64,000 bases of DNA from Tragulus kanchil (GCA_022376925.1 JAIOJX010000004.1:128613123-128677122); one strand, 5' to 3'; positions 1 to 12,174 are shown, numbered from the stretch's first letter. The notes: generated from the sequence alone by a model not told the origin. Translations and numbers: made by a program.

Positions 1-122
1 GTGAACAGCCATTCTCTCGTCCGGGGGATCTTTCCGACCCAGGGACTGAACCCGCATCTCTCAGGTCTCCTGCACTGGCAAGCAGGTTCTTCACCCCCAG
101 GACCACCTGAGAAGCCCCACTC
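1..122 (-). mobile_element. Bov-tA-type SINE, cut by window start
   Basis: The reverse complement matches the head half of the ruminant tRNA-derived Bov-tA SINE: the 'gggatctttccgacccaggg' box, the 'ctgcactggcaagcaggttctt' region and the end 'gagaagcccc'. The rest of the element lies outside the window. Confidence 0.85.
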
Positions 123-837
123 CAGAACTGCAGTCACTACAGAAGTGTTGTCTCGGGCTAAGCGCTCCGATTACAGCCGCGTCTGAGACGATCACATTCG
201 TCTTTCTACACCAAAGCAAAAAATGACCTTGGACTTCTATCTGAAGAGAGATCATCCAAAATGGCTGAACTTTAAGAATAAGAATCTTCTTGCAGTGGAA
301 GAATACCCTGATTAACTAAGGCAAGCATTTCACCCTAACTTAGTTATAAACGACTGAAAAATGTTTTGCATCTGTTTAGGATGACATTTCATAGGCATCA
401 CAAGTTCATGGGCTACGTCACAATTTCCATGATAATAAACACATAGACTTGTTATTTGATAGTTACGTAATTGTGGTTTTCATCTGCTTATTCTTGCAGA
501 GGTGGAGAGCGGCCTGTGTGTTTTGTGTTCTTTTTTTCTCCAGGGCGGGAGAAACAACTTTAAAACACACCAAACCAGAGGGAAAGAAATCGTCAGTATG
601 ACATTTCAGCATGTAAGCTGCACAGTTTTTTGCCAGTTCACTCTTAATTCTGTGAAGCACTTCACCAGAGTAAGGTTAGTTAGGGTTAGGGCAGTTTGAG
701 TGGCATGCTCAGCAAGGACCACCAGAGGGCAGTGAAGGCTGTGTAATATTTTTAAGCAATTCACCGGCTAGTGAATCGCTGTCAGCCACCTCTCTCAACC
801 ACCGTATAAATAACTACCATTATGGAAAACAATCTGC
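123..837. other. Unique non-coding stretch
   Basis: AT-moderate sequence with no recognised repeat. The two overlapping 65-codon frames near 463-699 lie on opposite strands and show no domain, so they look like chance. A short TTAGGG-like run at 674-690 is too short to count as telomeric. Confidence 0.6.
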
Positions 838-1080
838 AGGTGCCCTACATCAAACTGCCTGGGTTAAGTCCCAACTCTCACTTACTCGCTGTGTGACCCT
901 GGACAACTTACTTCACCTCTCTGGGCTTGTTTCCTCCTCATTTCGAAAATGGGAAAATTATCCCAGTTTCGTAGTGAACATTAAATGAGTTAATGTTCGT
1001 TGTGAACATTTAATGAGCTAATATTGTTATGTACTCAGAGTCTGGCACATGGTAAGTTATTACGTTTATTATTGTTACTA
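838..1080 (+). mobile_element. MIR SINE
   Basis: The order of motifs is that of MIR: a 'cactcactgtgtgacc'-like core, then 'cacctctctgggcttgtttcc', 'aaaatgggaaaattat', 'attaaatgagttaat' and the 'tctggcacatggtaag' tail. A 26-28 bp internal stretch around 970-1025 is tandemly doubled. Confidence 0.85.
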
Positions 1081-1734
1081 AGAATATTATGTTGAACCCT
1101 TTCATTTTCTTGCTGGGCCCCGACTGAAATGCCTAGGAGTAGGGTCACGACTCAAGAGAAAGCAGGCAAAATGGCTGAATCCCAGGCCGTGCTAGGAATC
1201 TCCGGATGATGCAGAAGGGGATGTCAGAGATGTCTACACTCTGGGAGCAGGAAAATGGTGCTAAGGTCGACAGAGAGGGGCAAAGCCTGACCTAAGTGTG
1301 CCTGCTTCTTCCCCAGAGGCTGAATGCCAGGCCCAAGCTTGGGCCCAGGGCAGGTCAGCCGGCATCAGGCACAGGAAGGGCTGGAGGCAGGGAAAGAGCT
1401 GTGCTTCCCAGCTGCGGTCAAGCCCGCTGCACTTAGCTGCAGCCAGGGGAGGCCCAGGCACCTCTGGTGAAGGACGGAAGCAGGACACCCGCTCTGCATG
1501 CAAGGCCCTGAGGTTATTTTACACCCAGCGTGGCAGAGGCCCAGGAAGCAGGTGGGTGTTCAGCTTCCTCTCACAAAGGCATTCCTGAGATGGGAATGAG
1601 GGCCTTAAGGCAGAGAAGGCCAGGAGGAGGCGGCAGGGTGGGGGGGGGGGTGGAGGGGGTTGGGGTGAAAACCCAGGGCGGAAGGCGTGGACGCTTTTCC
1701 GGAGCAGTTTCTGGGGCCTCTGCCGTGTGACCTA
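1081..1734. other. Unique stretch with G-run
   Basis: GC-rich single-copy-looking DNA. The frames at 1298-1588 and on the opposite strand are low-complexity products of GC-rich sequence without recognisable domains. A purine/G run at about 1635-1667 contains several runs of three or more G. Confidence 0.5.
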
Positions 1735-1845
1735 GAAGTTCGTTCTGGGTGAGCCCCTTGAAGGCAAGGACCGCATCTCATCCAGCCTTGTAAAGCACCA
1801 ACCGTGCCTGCTTTGGGCCTGTGAATAAATATCTCAGACCTCCCT
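1735..1845 (+). mobile_element. L2 LINE 3' fragment
   Basis: The sequence has the L2 3'-end signature: 'ccttgaaggcaaggaccgc', then 'tgcctgctttgggcctgtg' and 'aataaatat'. It is the consensus order (gain of 'cttgagggcaggga', then 'tgcctggcaca', then 'aataaatattt') in diverged form. Confidence 0.7.
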
Positions 1846-2170
1846 TCTTCTGACACACCGAAGGATGGCACTTCCCTGCCCGCCCAAAGTCCGTAGGGCC
1901 CTGTGGCTTTCTTCGGTTAAGGAATGAGAAGCAGAAGCTTTAAAAGCAAAGGCACTTCTCTTTCCATCTCTGACCTAGGAGCTGATGTTTCACCCGCCGG
2001 TGTCCCGCTGTGACTACAATAAGCAGAGCGCCCCCTGGGCTGCCTTGTGGTAGGTAGGAGTAAGAAATCAGCCTTTGTTGCTTTCAGCCATAGCATGCTG
2101 GGATCATGGGCTATTTGTTACTGCAGGGTAACCCAGCCTACTCTGGCGAGACAACAGGTGCCCTTTGAAC
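1846..2170. other. Unique stretch, no feature seen
   Basis: No repeat, exon or regulatory element could be recognised between the L2 fragment and the first duplicated block. Confidence 0.4.
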
Positions 2171-2235
2171 TTCACTTTGCCGCATATATATGCCCTTTGC
2201 ACTGTACACCACATCCCTTGATCCTCGGGAAAGAG

Positions 2236-2370
2236 CTGTGAAGCAGGACTGTTACTTCAATCTCCCAAAGAGGGAAACTGGGTTTCCGGAAGCTCAAGTA
2301 TGCAGGGTCCCGGGGCAAAGTGATAGAGCTGGGAATCCAGCTCAAGCCCCCCAGACTTAATTACCTCCCT
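2236..2370 (-). mobile_element. MIR SINE fragment (copy 1)
   Basis: It reads as antisense MIR: 'agagggaaactgggtttccgg', then 'agtgatagagctgggaatcca', the region opposite the MIR core. The second copy is at about 3324-3455. Confidence 0.65.
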
Positions 2371-2492
2371 TAGTATGATGCCTGACGAGTGTGTGGAAAT
2401 GATTCTACTGGTCAGCACAACCAGTCATCAGCCTCGGAATGCTTTCTGGAGAATGCCTCTTCTTCTCGGTGCTCTGAACATATCCGTGTAGG

Positions 2493-2716
2493 AGGGCTAC
2501 CAGGTGGCACTAGCAGTAAAGAACCTGCCTGCGCATGCAGGAGATGTAAGAGACATGGGTTCAATCCCTGGGTCAGAACCATCCCCGGAGGAGGGCACGG
2601 CCACCCACTCCAGTATTCATGTCTGGAGAATCCCATAGACAGAGGAGCCTGGTGGGCAACAGTCCATAGAGTCGCAGAGAGTCAGACACGACTGAAGCAA
2701 TTTAGCACACACATGT
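2493..2716 (+). mobile_element. Bov-tA SINE (copy 1)
   Basis: Nearly full length. The head is 'gggctaccaggtggcactag', followed by the 'taaagaacctgcctg' and 'gggttcaatccctgggtcag' tRNA-related boxes, then 'cactccagtattcatgtctgg', 'ggagcctggtgggcaacagt' and the tail 'cagacacgactgaagcaatt'. The 'ggttcaatccc' box corresponds to a Pol III B box. Confidence 0.95.
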
Positions 2717-3323
2717 GAAGAGGAAAATCTGATAAGAAATGTGGCCTGAGCATCTTACAGAGAAAACAGACCTCAGGCAACATCGCCTCAGGAAAGAGAT
2801 CTTACTGTTATAAATAAGATGATAAGAATATCGGTGACAGACTGTTCTCAATAATCTCCATTGATTACAGCGTTTTAAAATCAGTTTCTGTAGCACTGCT
2901 CTCCTCCCCGTGTCCCTACCCACCGTACTCCTGAGGCTAATTTCGCTCTCTTTGTACTAATCTCTCCTCCAATAAAATGGACTGTTCAAAGGCCTCATGC
3001 CCTTAGGACCCATTTTTTTCCTGAGAAGCTGGCAGACTGTTCCAGCTAGCTCACGGGAAGGCTGTGGGTGTCCTGTCTCTCTGAGAGGTCACATTCGTAT
3101 CTGAACCCAGCTCTCTGCATGCCATTCCAGACGGGATTTCAGAGCCGCTCTGGGCTAGCAGGAGGCGCTCAGCTCTGGCTGCCTTTTCATTGCACCTCAG
3201 ATCACATCCTGTAATTGGCAGCCGATTCCACTCAGCCTAAGACGGCCCCCTTGCTGCTTTTTCACTTTCCCCATATATATGCCCTTTGCACTGTACACCA
3301 CATCCCTTGATCCTCGGGAAAGA

Positions 3324-3455
3324 GCTGTGAAGCAGGCCTGTTACTTCGATCTCCCAAAGAGGGAAACTGGGTTTCGGAAGCTCAAGTATGCAGGGTCCCG
3401 GGCAAAGTGATAGAGCTGGGAATCCAGCTCAAGCCCCCCAGACTTAATTACCTCC
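3324..3455 (-). mobile_element. MIR SINE fragment (copy 2)
   Basis: Copy of 2236-2370 in the second unit of D1. It differs by single-base indels in C and G runs. Confidence 0.65.
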
Positions 3456-3579
3456 CTTAGTATGATGCCTGACGAGTGTGTGGAAATGATTCTACTGGTC
3501 AGCACAACCAGTCATCAGCCTCGGAATGCTTTCTGGAGAATGCCTCTTCTTCTCGGTGCTCTGAACATATCCGTGTAGG

Positions 3580-3803
3580 AGGGCTACCAGGTGGCACTAG
3601 CAGTAAAGAACCTGCCTGCGCATGCAGGAGATGTAAGAGACATGGGTTCAATCCCTGGGTCAGAACCATCCCCGGAGGAGGGCACGGCCACCCACTCCAG
3701 TATTCATGTCTGGAGAATCCCATAGACAGAGGAGCCTGGTGGGCAACAGTCCATAGAGTCGCAGAGAGTCAGACACGACTGAAGCAATTTAGCACACACA
3801 TGT
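3580..3803 (+). mobile_element. Bov-tA SINE (copy 2)
   Basis: Identical by eye to 2493-2716. It owes its presence to block D1, not to a second insertion. Confidence 0.95.
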
Positions 3804-4399
3804 GAAGAGGAAAATCTGATAAGAAATGTGGCCTGAGCATCTTACAGAGAAAACAGACCTCAGGCAACATCGCCTCAGGAAAGAGATCTTACTGTTATAA
3901 ATAAGATGATAAGAATATCGGTGACAGACTGTTCTCAATAATCTCCATTGATTACAGCGTTTTTAAAAATCAGTTTCTGTAGCACTGCTCTCCTCCCCGT
4001 GTCCCTACCCACCGTACTCCTGAGGCTAATTTCGCTCTCTTTGTACTAATCTCTCCTCCAATAAAATGGACTGTTCAAAGGCCTCATGCCCTTAGGACCC
4101 ATTTTTCTCCTGAGAAGCTGGCAGACTGTTCCAGCTAGCTCACGGGAAGGCTGTGGGTGTCCTGTCTCTCTGAGAGGTCACATTCGTATCTGAACCCAGC
4201 TCTCTGCATGCCATTCCAGACGGGGATTTCAGAGCCGCTCTGCGGGCTAGCAGGGGAGGCGTCTCAGCTCTGGCTGCCTTTTCATTGCACCTCAGATCAC
4301 ATCCTGTAATTGGCAGCCGATTCCACTCAGCCTAAGACGGCTTTCTGCCTCCATCCATCCTTTGCTGCCGACTCCGAAGGGATCAAAAGAGCCCTGTGT

Positions 4400-4570
4400 A
4401 TTTTCCTAATCTCCCTAATCCTCGTAACGATCCCCGTGAGGATGCGGGTATCATCACCACCATTTTTCAGATGAAACGAAGGCCCAGGCCGTGTTAGTGA
4501 CAGGCCCAAGGTCACCCCCAGGGACTGGTGACAGAGACTGGGGAGAGAACTCAGACCAGCTGATCTCCCG
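4400..4570 (-). mobile_element. MIR SINE fragment
   Basis: Antisense MIR landmarks: 'ctcgtaacgatccccgtgag', then 'catttttcagatgaaacgaag', then 'caggcccaaggtcacccc'. Strongly diverged. Confidence 0.65.
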
Positions 4571-6376
4571 GGCCATCGGTCTCCACCAGACCCTGCTGTC
4601 TCGCTGAATTCCCCCTGCCGTTTTCATTGAATATCATGTTCTTCTTCACTTCCTGCCTTAAACAGAGCAACAGCTGCTATGGCCCTCCTGAGCCGGCTGG
4701 CGGTACTTCAGTGGTGGGTGAAGTTATCCTGGGATATAAAGTGGGTGAAGCGTTTCAGGATAAAAGAGCCATCAAAACAGAAGATATTCACCAACGTATA
4801 AAAGGGATCCCTCGACTTGACTGCTTTCCCTGACTTTCAGATGTCATCCGTGTCAGGCACCAGGCTAAGAGGGAAAACTGCGTGGGAGGGTGAGTATGGG
4901 GATTAGACGGCGGGGATCTGACGGAGGGGAAAAAAAGATGTGTGTGTAACTGGACGAAAACATCTCAGAAAAAACAAAATACAGTGTTATTGGTGACAAA
5001 TCTGATGTATGTGTTGTTGGCCTGTCCCTGGGTTCATTTTTTTTTTTTCTTTCTTACAAACAATGCTATAAGGTTTCAAGAGGATTAAAGGCAGGGGGAC
5101 TGAGATTCACTTTGCCCCATTCGGTCTATTCTACAGTGACTGCAACAGCGGGTCTGGAGCTCTGGGTGTTTCAGAACCACCGGGGCCAGAGGGGAAAGGC
5201 ATCGCTCCGGGGCCCTGTCTTGGGAGATGGTGGCTTAGGAGAATGTGTGGTTGTTTCAGAGGGGACATTTAGGAAGGGCTGGTGGATGGCCGTCATTATG
5301 CCCCTGACCCTCATACACATTTTGGAAACCCAGAGGCCTGCCAGGAGGGGGCTTTCTGTAGGCTGGGCCCTCAAGGCATTTGCAGAGGCCTGTCTGCAGG
5401 TGGAGTGAGCCTCCCAGCCAGGAGGAGAGGGGAAACTCAGCCTTGGAAATCTGAGCGGTTTGGTCCAGGCCAGGAGGAAATTGAAAAACTTCCCAACCAA
5501 AACGGCTACTTCCCGAAGAGATAAAAAGCAGCTCAGGGTTATTAAATCCATGCCAACATCAGAACTCAGAGGTCAGGCTGGAGGACGGGGGGTGGATCAG
5601 CGCACCCGCCCAGGGGTGAGGAATGCCAAGAGGGAGAGCCGGCGGGGCTTGGCGATCTGAACGAACGCTGGCGTCCCCGGGGCCCGCCCTGCCCCAGCAG
5701 AAGCCACCCTCCTCCTAGGAGGCGTTGACTCGGGGTCCATGCAGCTCCCACGCAGGGCGAGCAGGATGCCCGGGAAGCGGTCACCCGGTCCCCTCCCTGC
5801 GCTGCCGCTGCTGGTCTATGTTGTGCCCGCGTGGCTTTCTTCCTGGAAGCCAACTCTGACAAGTTCACCGAGAGGAAGCACACTCTGGGAAGACCGCAAA
5901 AAGCTGGCAACTTCTCATTTCCTAAACCCAGAACCTGAGCTGAACCAGGAGGCCGGCTGACCAGGTGCCCAGCCTCCGTCCTCAGTGGGGGGACTGCTGG
6001 CCCAGCTGGACCCCATTTAGGGCATGTGGACCCCTGAGAAGGCAGCCCTAATTACCCTCTGCAGCCTCTGGAGTGTTCAGGAAACCATGAGTTATGACCA
6101 CCCTGGTGTGGATGAAATTACGACTCAGAGTGCCTTTGGCTAGTCACTTCCATTGGCAGGAAGTACTTATTGTCACCTGTCCACATTCTTCCTCTGGAAA
6201 GTGGCTCCCATGCCCCCTCACCTTAGAGCCTCAGTCACCCCAATCACGATAATTTACAGAAAGTTGCCTTAAAATCAAGGAAACTCTTTGTACTTATCTT
6301 ACAGAGGCTGGGGGCGAGGCCATTACCAAAGGCAAAAGGTACGGCTGGGATGAATACTTCTGTATTTCTGTATTTT
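4571..6376. other. Repeat-poor unique stretch
   Basis: About 1.8 kb with no recognised transposable element apart from a poly-T tract at about 5038-5049. Open frames exist on both strands (for example 4627-4833, and 5171-5551 on the minus strand), but none shows a domain, splice-site context or length that argues for a gene. It includes the CpG-rich patch listed separately. Confidence 0.5.
5581..5850. other. CpG-rich patch
   Basis: I count about 22 CpG dinucleotides between 5581 and 5840, against very few in neighbouring sequence. No TATA box, initiator or first exon could be assigned. It could be a small CpG island, an exon of an unrecognised gene or an isochore fluctuation. Confidence 0.4.
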
Positions 6377-8549
6377 AATCACTTTCCATGGCTAGGCAAT
6401 GGGACAGACAACCATCAGGCCAAAATGAGGGAATGGGGTAGAGAAGTTTTAAATAATTTGATTTTAAAATAAAGCATGTTCCCCTCAAGGATGGCAGTGT
6501 AACATCAGCTAGGCCCTTTAACCTTTGTGGACCTCGCATTTTTCTATAATATAGCTGTCATTTCACGCAGGAAGCAAATCATGAACCTTAACTGCCTCAG
6601 AAGGGCCTTGAGCTCCACAATTGAAAGGTAGCAAAAACTGAGTGCACTATTAATGGGTGATTGCTTGCCATAAAATTAGGAACTTAATTATAGAAGCTTG
6701 TTGGGCAAACCTCACAAAGATATAAGGCAATGTTGGAAATACAGACATCATTTTCAACAGAGTTGATTCTGCCCTCGAGCAATCATCGCTAAAGGCCATC
6801 TCAGGTCTAAAATGGTGTTGCAAATAAGACAGAACCCAAGACAAAAAGGGGCAAGGTGTAGGAAAAATGCCAATGATCTGGACCTGGCTGGCCCCATTCT
6901 AGTCCCAGCACTAGCTAGTTCAGGACCTCCTTGGGGAGGTCATTCTGTCATCCTAGCCCTTGTTCTCATCCTGGTTTTGTTTTGTATTTCACCTATAAAA
7001 GAACACTCTACACAAATTTATCCTCTTAATAATTCTAAAGTCACAGTAAGCATTGGTAAGTAGATGCCATTCAGGTGCTCTACAACAGAGCTCTTGAAAA
7101 TTTTCATTTTATATTACTAAAACTCCATACCCATTGAAAGCCATCTTACTTTCCCCTCCCCTCCACTCCTGACAGCCACCGTCGACTTCCCATTTCTATG
7201 AGTCTGATTACTTTAGCTTCCTTATATGAGTGGAATCATGCAGTATTTGCCTTTTTGTGACCAGCTTACTTAACTTAGCCAACTGTCCCCAGGTTTTATG
7301 GAGCATCTTTTCCAGGTTTTAGTACAGGTCAGGATTTCCTTCTTTAATAAGGGTGAATACTATTCCATTGCAGGTATACACACATGTTCTTTATCCATTC
7401 ATCTTTTTCAATGGACATTTAGGATGCTTCCGAATCTTGGCTATGTGAATAACATGGCAATGAATCACTTTCCATGGCTAGGCAATGGGACAGACAACCA
7501 TCAGGCCAAAATGAGGGAATGGGGTAGAGAAGTTTTAAATAATTTGATTTTAAAATAAAGCATGTTCCCCTCAAGGATGGCAGTGTAACATCAGCTAGGC
7601 CCTTTAACCTTTGTGGACCTCGCATTTTCTATAATATAGCTGTCATTTCACGAGGAAGCAAATCATGAACCTTAACTGCCTCAGAAGGGCCTTGAGCTCC
7701 ACAATTGAAAGGTAGCAAAAACTGAGTGCACTATTAATGGGTGATTGCTTGCCATAAAATTAGGAACTTAATTATAGAAGCTTGTTGGGCAAACCTCACA
7801 AAGATATAAGGCAATGTTGGAAATACAGACATCATTTTCAACAGAGTTGATTCTGCCCTCGAGCAATCATCGCTAAAGGCCATCTCAGGTCTAAAATGGT
7901 GTTGCAAATAAGACAGAACCCAAGACAAAAAGGGGCAAGGTGTAGGAAAAATGCCAATGATCTGGACCTGGCTGGCCCCATTCTAGTCCCAGCACTAGCT
8001 AGTTCAGGACCTCCTTGGGGAGGTCATTCTGTCATCCTAGCCCTTGTTCTCATCCTGGTTTTGTTTTGTATTTCACCTATAAAAGAACACTCTACACAAA
8101 TTTATCCTCTTAATAATTCTAAAGTCACAGTAAGCATTGGTAAGTAGATGCCATTCAGGTGCTCTACAACAGAGCTCTTGAAAATTTTCATTTTATATTA
8201 CTAAAACTCCATACCCATTGAAAGCCATCTTACTTTCCCCTCCCCTCCACTCCTGACAGCCACCGTCGACTTCCCATTTCTATGAGTCTGATTACTTTAG
8301 CTTCCTTATATGAGTGGAATCATGCAGTATTTGCCTTTTTGTGACCAGCTTACTTAACTTAGCCAACTGTCCCCAGGTTTTATGGAGCATCTTTTCCAGG
8401 TTTTAGTACAGGTCAGGATTTCCTTCTTTAATAAGGGTGAATACTATTCCATTGCAGGTATACACACATGTTCTTTATCCATTCATCTTTTTCAATGGAC
8501 ATTTAGGATGCTTCCGAATCTTGGCTATGTGAATAACATGGCAATGAAT
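6377..8549. repeat. Tandem ~1.08-kb duplication D2
   Basis: Copy 1 is 6377-7462 and copy 2 is 7463-8549, offset 1086 falling to 1084. They abut directly at 'aatcactttccatgg'. The visible differences are one T and one C lost in copy 2 near 7627 and 7653. Confidence 0.97.
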
Positions 8550-11040
8550 GTGCGTGTGCAAATATCTCTTTGAGATCCTATTTTCAATTCTTTTGGATAT
8601 ATATCCAGAAGTGGGATTGCTGGATCATATGATAGTTCTATTTGAATATTTTGAGAAACTTCATATTGTTTTTCATATCGGGGGATCATTTTATAATCCC
8701 ACTAACAGTGAGGATTGTTTATATCAAAATTCTTTATATCAAGAATTTATTATTTTCTGAGGTTTTGTTTCTAGTTGACCATATACATGAGGATTTATTT
8801 GGGGGCTCTTTGCTTAGTTCCCTTGGTTATATGTTTGTCTTTATGCTAGCATGATACCATTTTGATTACTATAGCTTTGTAATATGTTTTGAAATTAGAA
8901 AATATATGCCTCCAGCTTTGTTCTTTCTCAAGATTTTTTTGCCATTTGGGATTCTTTGAAATGCTGTATGTATTTTATGACTTTTTTCTCTCTACAAAAA
9001 ATGCCATTGAGATTTTCATCAGGATCGTATTGAACCTGTATATGGCTTTGGACAGTATGGACATTTAAACAATATTAAGTCTTCCAATCCATGACCATGG
9101 GATTTCTTTCTTTTTATTTGTATTTTCTTTCATGACTATTCTATAGTTTTCAGTGTACAAGTCTTTTACTTCTTTGATAATTTACTCCAGATATTTTATC
9201 CTTTCTGATGTTATTTTCTTAACTATCCATTTTGATTGTTCACTTTTGGTGCATAGAAATGCACCAATAGTTTATTCAGTGTTTTAATCAAAAAAGAATT
9301 TAAAATTATATCATTACTTTAGCTTCCTTATATGAGTGGAATCATGCAGTATTTGCCTTTTTGTGACCAGCTTACTTAACTTAGCCAACTGTCCCCAGGT
9401 TTTATGGAGCATCTTTTCCAGGTTTTAGTACAGGTCAGGATTTCCTTCTTTAATAAGGGTGAATACTATTCCATTGCAGGTATACACACATGTTCTTTAT
9501 CCATTCATCTTTTTCAATGGACATTTAGGATGCTTCCGAATCTTGGCTATGTGAATAACATGGCAATGAATGTGCTGTGCAAATATCTCTTTGAGATCCT
9601 ATTTTCAATTCTTTTGGATATATATCCAGAAGTGGGATTGCTGGATCATATGATAGTTCTATTTGAATATTTTGAGAAACTTCATATTGTTTTTCATATC
9701 GGGGGATCATTTTATAATCCCACTAACAGTGAGGATTGTTTATATCAAAATTCTTTATATCAAGAATTTATTATTTTCTGAGGTTTTGTTTCTAGTTGAC
9801 CATATACATGAGGATTTATTTGGGGGCTCTTTGCTTAGTTCCCTTGGTTATATGTTTGTCTTTATGCTAGCATGATACCATTTTGATTACTATAGCTTTG
9901 TAATATGTTTTGAAATTAGAAAATATATGCCTCCAGCTTTGTTCTTTCTCAAGATTTTTTTGCCATTTGGGATTCTTTGAAATGCTGTATGTATTTTATG
10001 ACTTTTTTCTCTCTACAAAAAATGCCATTGAGATTTTCATCAGGATCGTATTGAACCTGTATATGGCTTTGGACAGTATGGACATTTAAACAATATTAAG
10101 TCTTCCAATCCATGACCATGGGATTTCTTTCTTTTTATTTGTATTTTCTTTCATGACTATTCTATAGTTTTCAGTGTACAAGTCTTTTACTTCTTTGATA
10201 ATTTACTCCAGATATTTTATCCTTTCTGATGTTATTTTCTTAACTATCCATTTTGATTGTTCACTTTTGGTGCATAGAAATGCACCAATAGTTTATTCAG
10301 TGTTTTAATCAAAAAAGAATTTAAAATTATATCAATACTTTTTCTGCATCAGTTGAGATGATCATGTAAATTTTGTCCTTTATTCTACTTAATGTAGTGT
10401 GTTATAGTCATTGATTTTTGTATGTTGAACCATCCTACATCCGAGAGATAAATTCCACTTTGCCATTGTGTTAAATGTGCTGTTGAATTTAGTTAGCTAA
10501 TATTTTGTTGAGGATTTTTACATTAATATTCATCAGGGAAATTGGTCTGTAGTTTTCTTTTAGTCTCTTTGTCTGACTTTGATATCAGGGTAATACTGAC
10601 CTTGTAAAGGGAGTTTGGAAGTATTCCCTCCTAGTCAAGTTTTTGGAAGACTTTGAGAAGGATGGAAGGACCAGTAGAGCCATCTGGTCCTGGTCTTTTC
10701 TTTGTTGAAATATTTTTAATTAATTAGGTCTCATTACTAGCTATCCACGGGTATGTTCAGATTTTCTATTCTCCCCTAATTTATTTTTTGTAGTTTGTGC
10801 TTTTCTAAAAATGTATCACTTCATCTAAGTTATCCAACTTCTTGGAGTATAATTGTTTATAGTAACTTCTTATACTCTTTTTTAATTACAATGCCTCCTC
10901 TTCCATCTCTGATTTTTGTTATTTGTCATCCTGCTTAAAGAGAGATTATTGAACTAGTTGATTTCTAAGGCCTGTCTAACTCTGAAATTCTTTTGGCATC
11001 TCAAAGGAATATTTTATTTTTTTACCCATTTGTTTTAATA
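7055..11040 (-). mobile_element. Ancient L1 LINE, antisense, interrupted by duplications
   Basis: The reverse strand reads as an old L1 from its 3' UTR into ORF2. Landmarks on the plus strand are 'tatgagtggaatcatgcagt', 'ttctttatccattcatctt', 'atatccagaagtgggattgc', 'tctggtcctggtcttttctt' and 'aggatggaaggaccagta'. No intact ORF2 remains. D2, D3 and the start of D4 repeat parts of it, so its real length is well below the span. The subfamily is not resolvable by eye. Confidence 0.8.
8291..10334. repeat. Tandem ~1.02-kb duplication D3
   Basis: Copy 1 is 8291-9312 and copy 2 is 9313-10334, offset 1022. They abut at 'attactttagcttcc'. A G gained or lost at 'gtgcgtgtgc' versus 'gtgctgtgc' is the clearest difference. 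Because D2 overlaps it, the first about 260 bases occur three times (from about 7205, 8291 and 9313). Confidence 0.97.
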
Positions 11041-11041
11041 C

Positions 11042-11043
<2 letters not shown>

Positions 11044-11080
<37 letters not shown>
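11044..11080. repeat. (TA)n microsatellite, copy 1
   Basis: Uninterrupted TA dinucleotides inside antisense L1 sequence. The matching tract in copy 2 is about one unit longer. Confidence 0.95.
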
Positions 11081-11083
<3 letters not shown>

Positions 11084-11189
11084 TATCAATACATTACATA
11101 TATATGTAGTTTCTGGTTTTTGCTATTGTCAGCGATTCTTTTAATAATAGTCTCGTACATCATAGGTTTATCTCAAAGTGTATATATGC

Positions 11190-12130
11190 ATGTGCACACA
11201 TAGGGGAAAAAACAAATGAAAGTATATTATAAAATACTTAATATATACAAACTGATACAAAGTAGAATACAATGAATATCCACTCAGTTTAAGAACTAAA
11301 AGTTATCAAAGTAATAGATAGCTTTCTGAGTATCCTTCTCCAAGTATATTCTCCATCCCAGAACAACTCATCATTCTAAATTTTCTGATTTTCATTTTCA
11401 TGCATTTCTTTACACTTTTATTATATGCACATATATATGGATCCCTGAGAAACATGTGGTATTTTACTTGGTTTTAACTGAGTATCAGTCATGTCATGCT
11501 GTGTTTATCCATCTACTAATGGCTTCTGTTCTCTTAACTTCATCCTTGTTGAGTGTCACTCTTATTCACTTTTGCCCCTATCTATAATCCTTGATTATAT
11601 GAAGGTACAACTGTTTATTTGTGTGCTATAGATGAGCATTAGTTTTCTTTTAGTCTCTTTGTCTGACTTTGATATCAGGGTAATACTGACCTTGTAAAGG
11701 GAGTTTGGAAGTATTCCCTCCTAGTCAAGTTTTGGAAGACTTTGAGAAGGATGGAAGGACCAGTAGAGCCATCTGGTCCTGGTCTTTTCTTTGTTGAAAT
11801 ATTTTTAATTAATTAGGTCTCATTACTAGCTATCCACGGGTATGTTCAGATTTTCTATTCTCCCCTAATTTATTTTTTGTAGTTTGTGCTTTTCTAAAAA
11901 TGTATCACTTCATCTAAGTTATCCAACTTCTTGGAGTATAATTGTTTATAGTAACTTCTTATACTCTTTTTTAATTACAATGCCTCCTCTTCCATCTCTG
12001 ATTTTTGTTATTTGTCATCCTGCTTAAAGAGAGATTATTGAACTAGTTGATTTCTAAGGCCTGTCTAACTCTGAAATTCTTTTGGCATCTCAAAGGAATA
12101 TTTTATTTTTTTACCCATTTGTTTTAATAC

Positions 12131-12174
<44 letters not shown>

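Larger units (their letters stand above)
2171..4341. repeat. Tandem ~1.09-kb duplication D1
   Basis: Copy 1 is about 2171-3246 and copy 2 about 3260-4341, offset about 1087. Each holds a MIR fragment and a Bov-tA SINE. Differences sit mainly at the outer ends: copy 1 lacks several bases near 3136-3175 relative to 4220-4268, and base changes fall near the copy starts. About 13 bases of filler separate the copies. Confidence 0.97.

Noticed and set aside
674..690. TTAGGG-like text resembling an interstitial telomere
   Set aside because: Only about two imperfect units; expected by chance.
5171..5551. 126-codon minus-strand open frame
   Set aside because: GC-rich sequence lacks stops by composition. 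No domain, splice context or conserved start. An opposing frame overlaps it.
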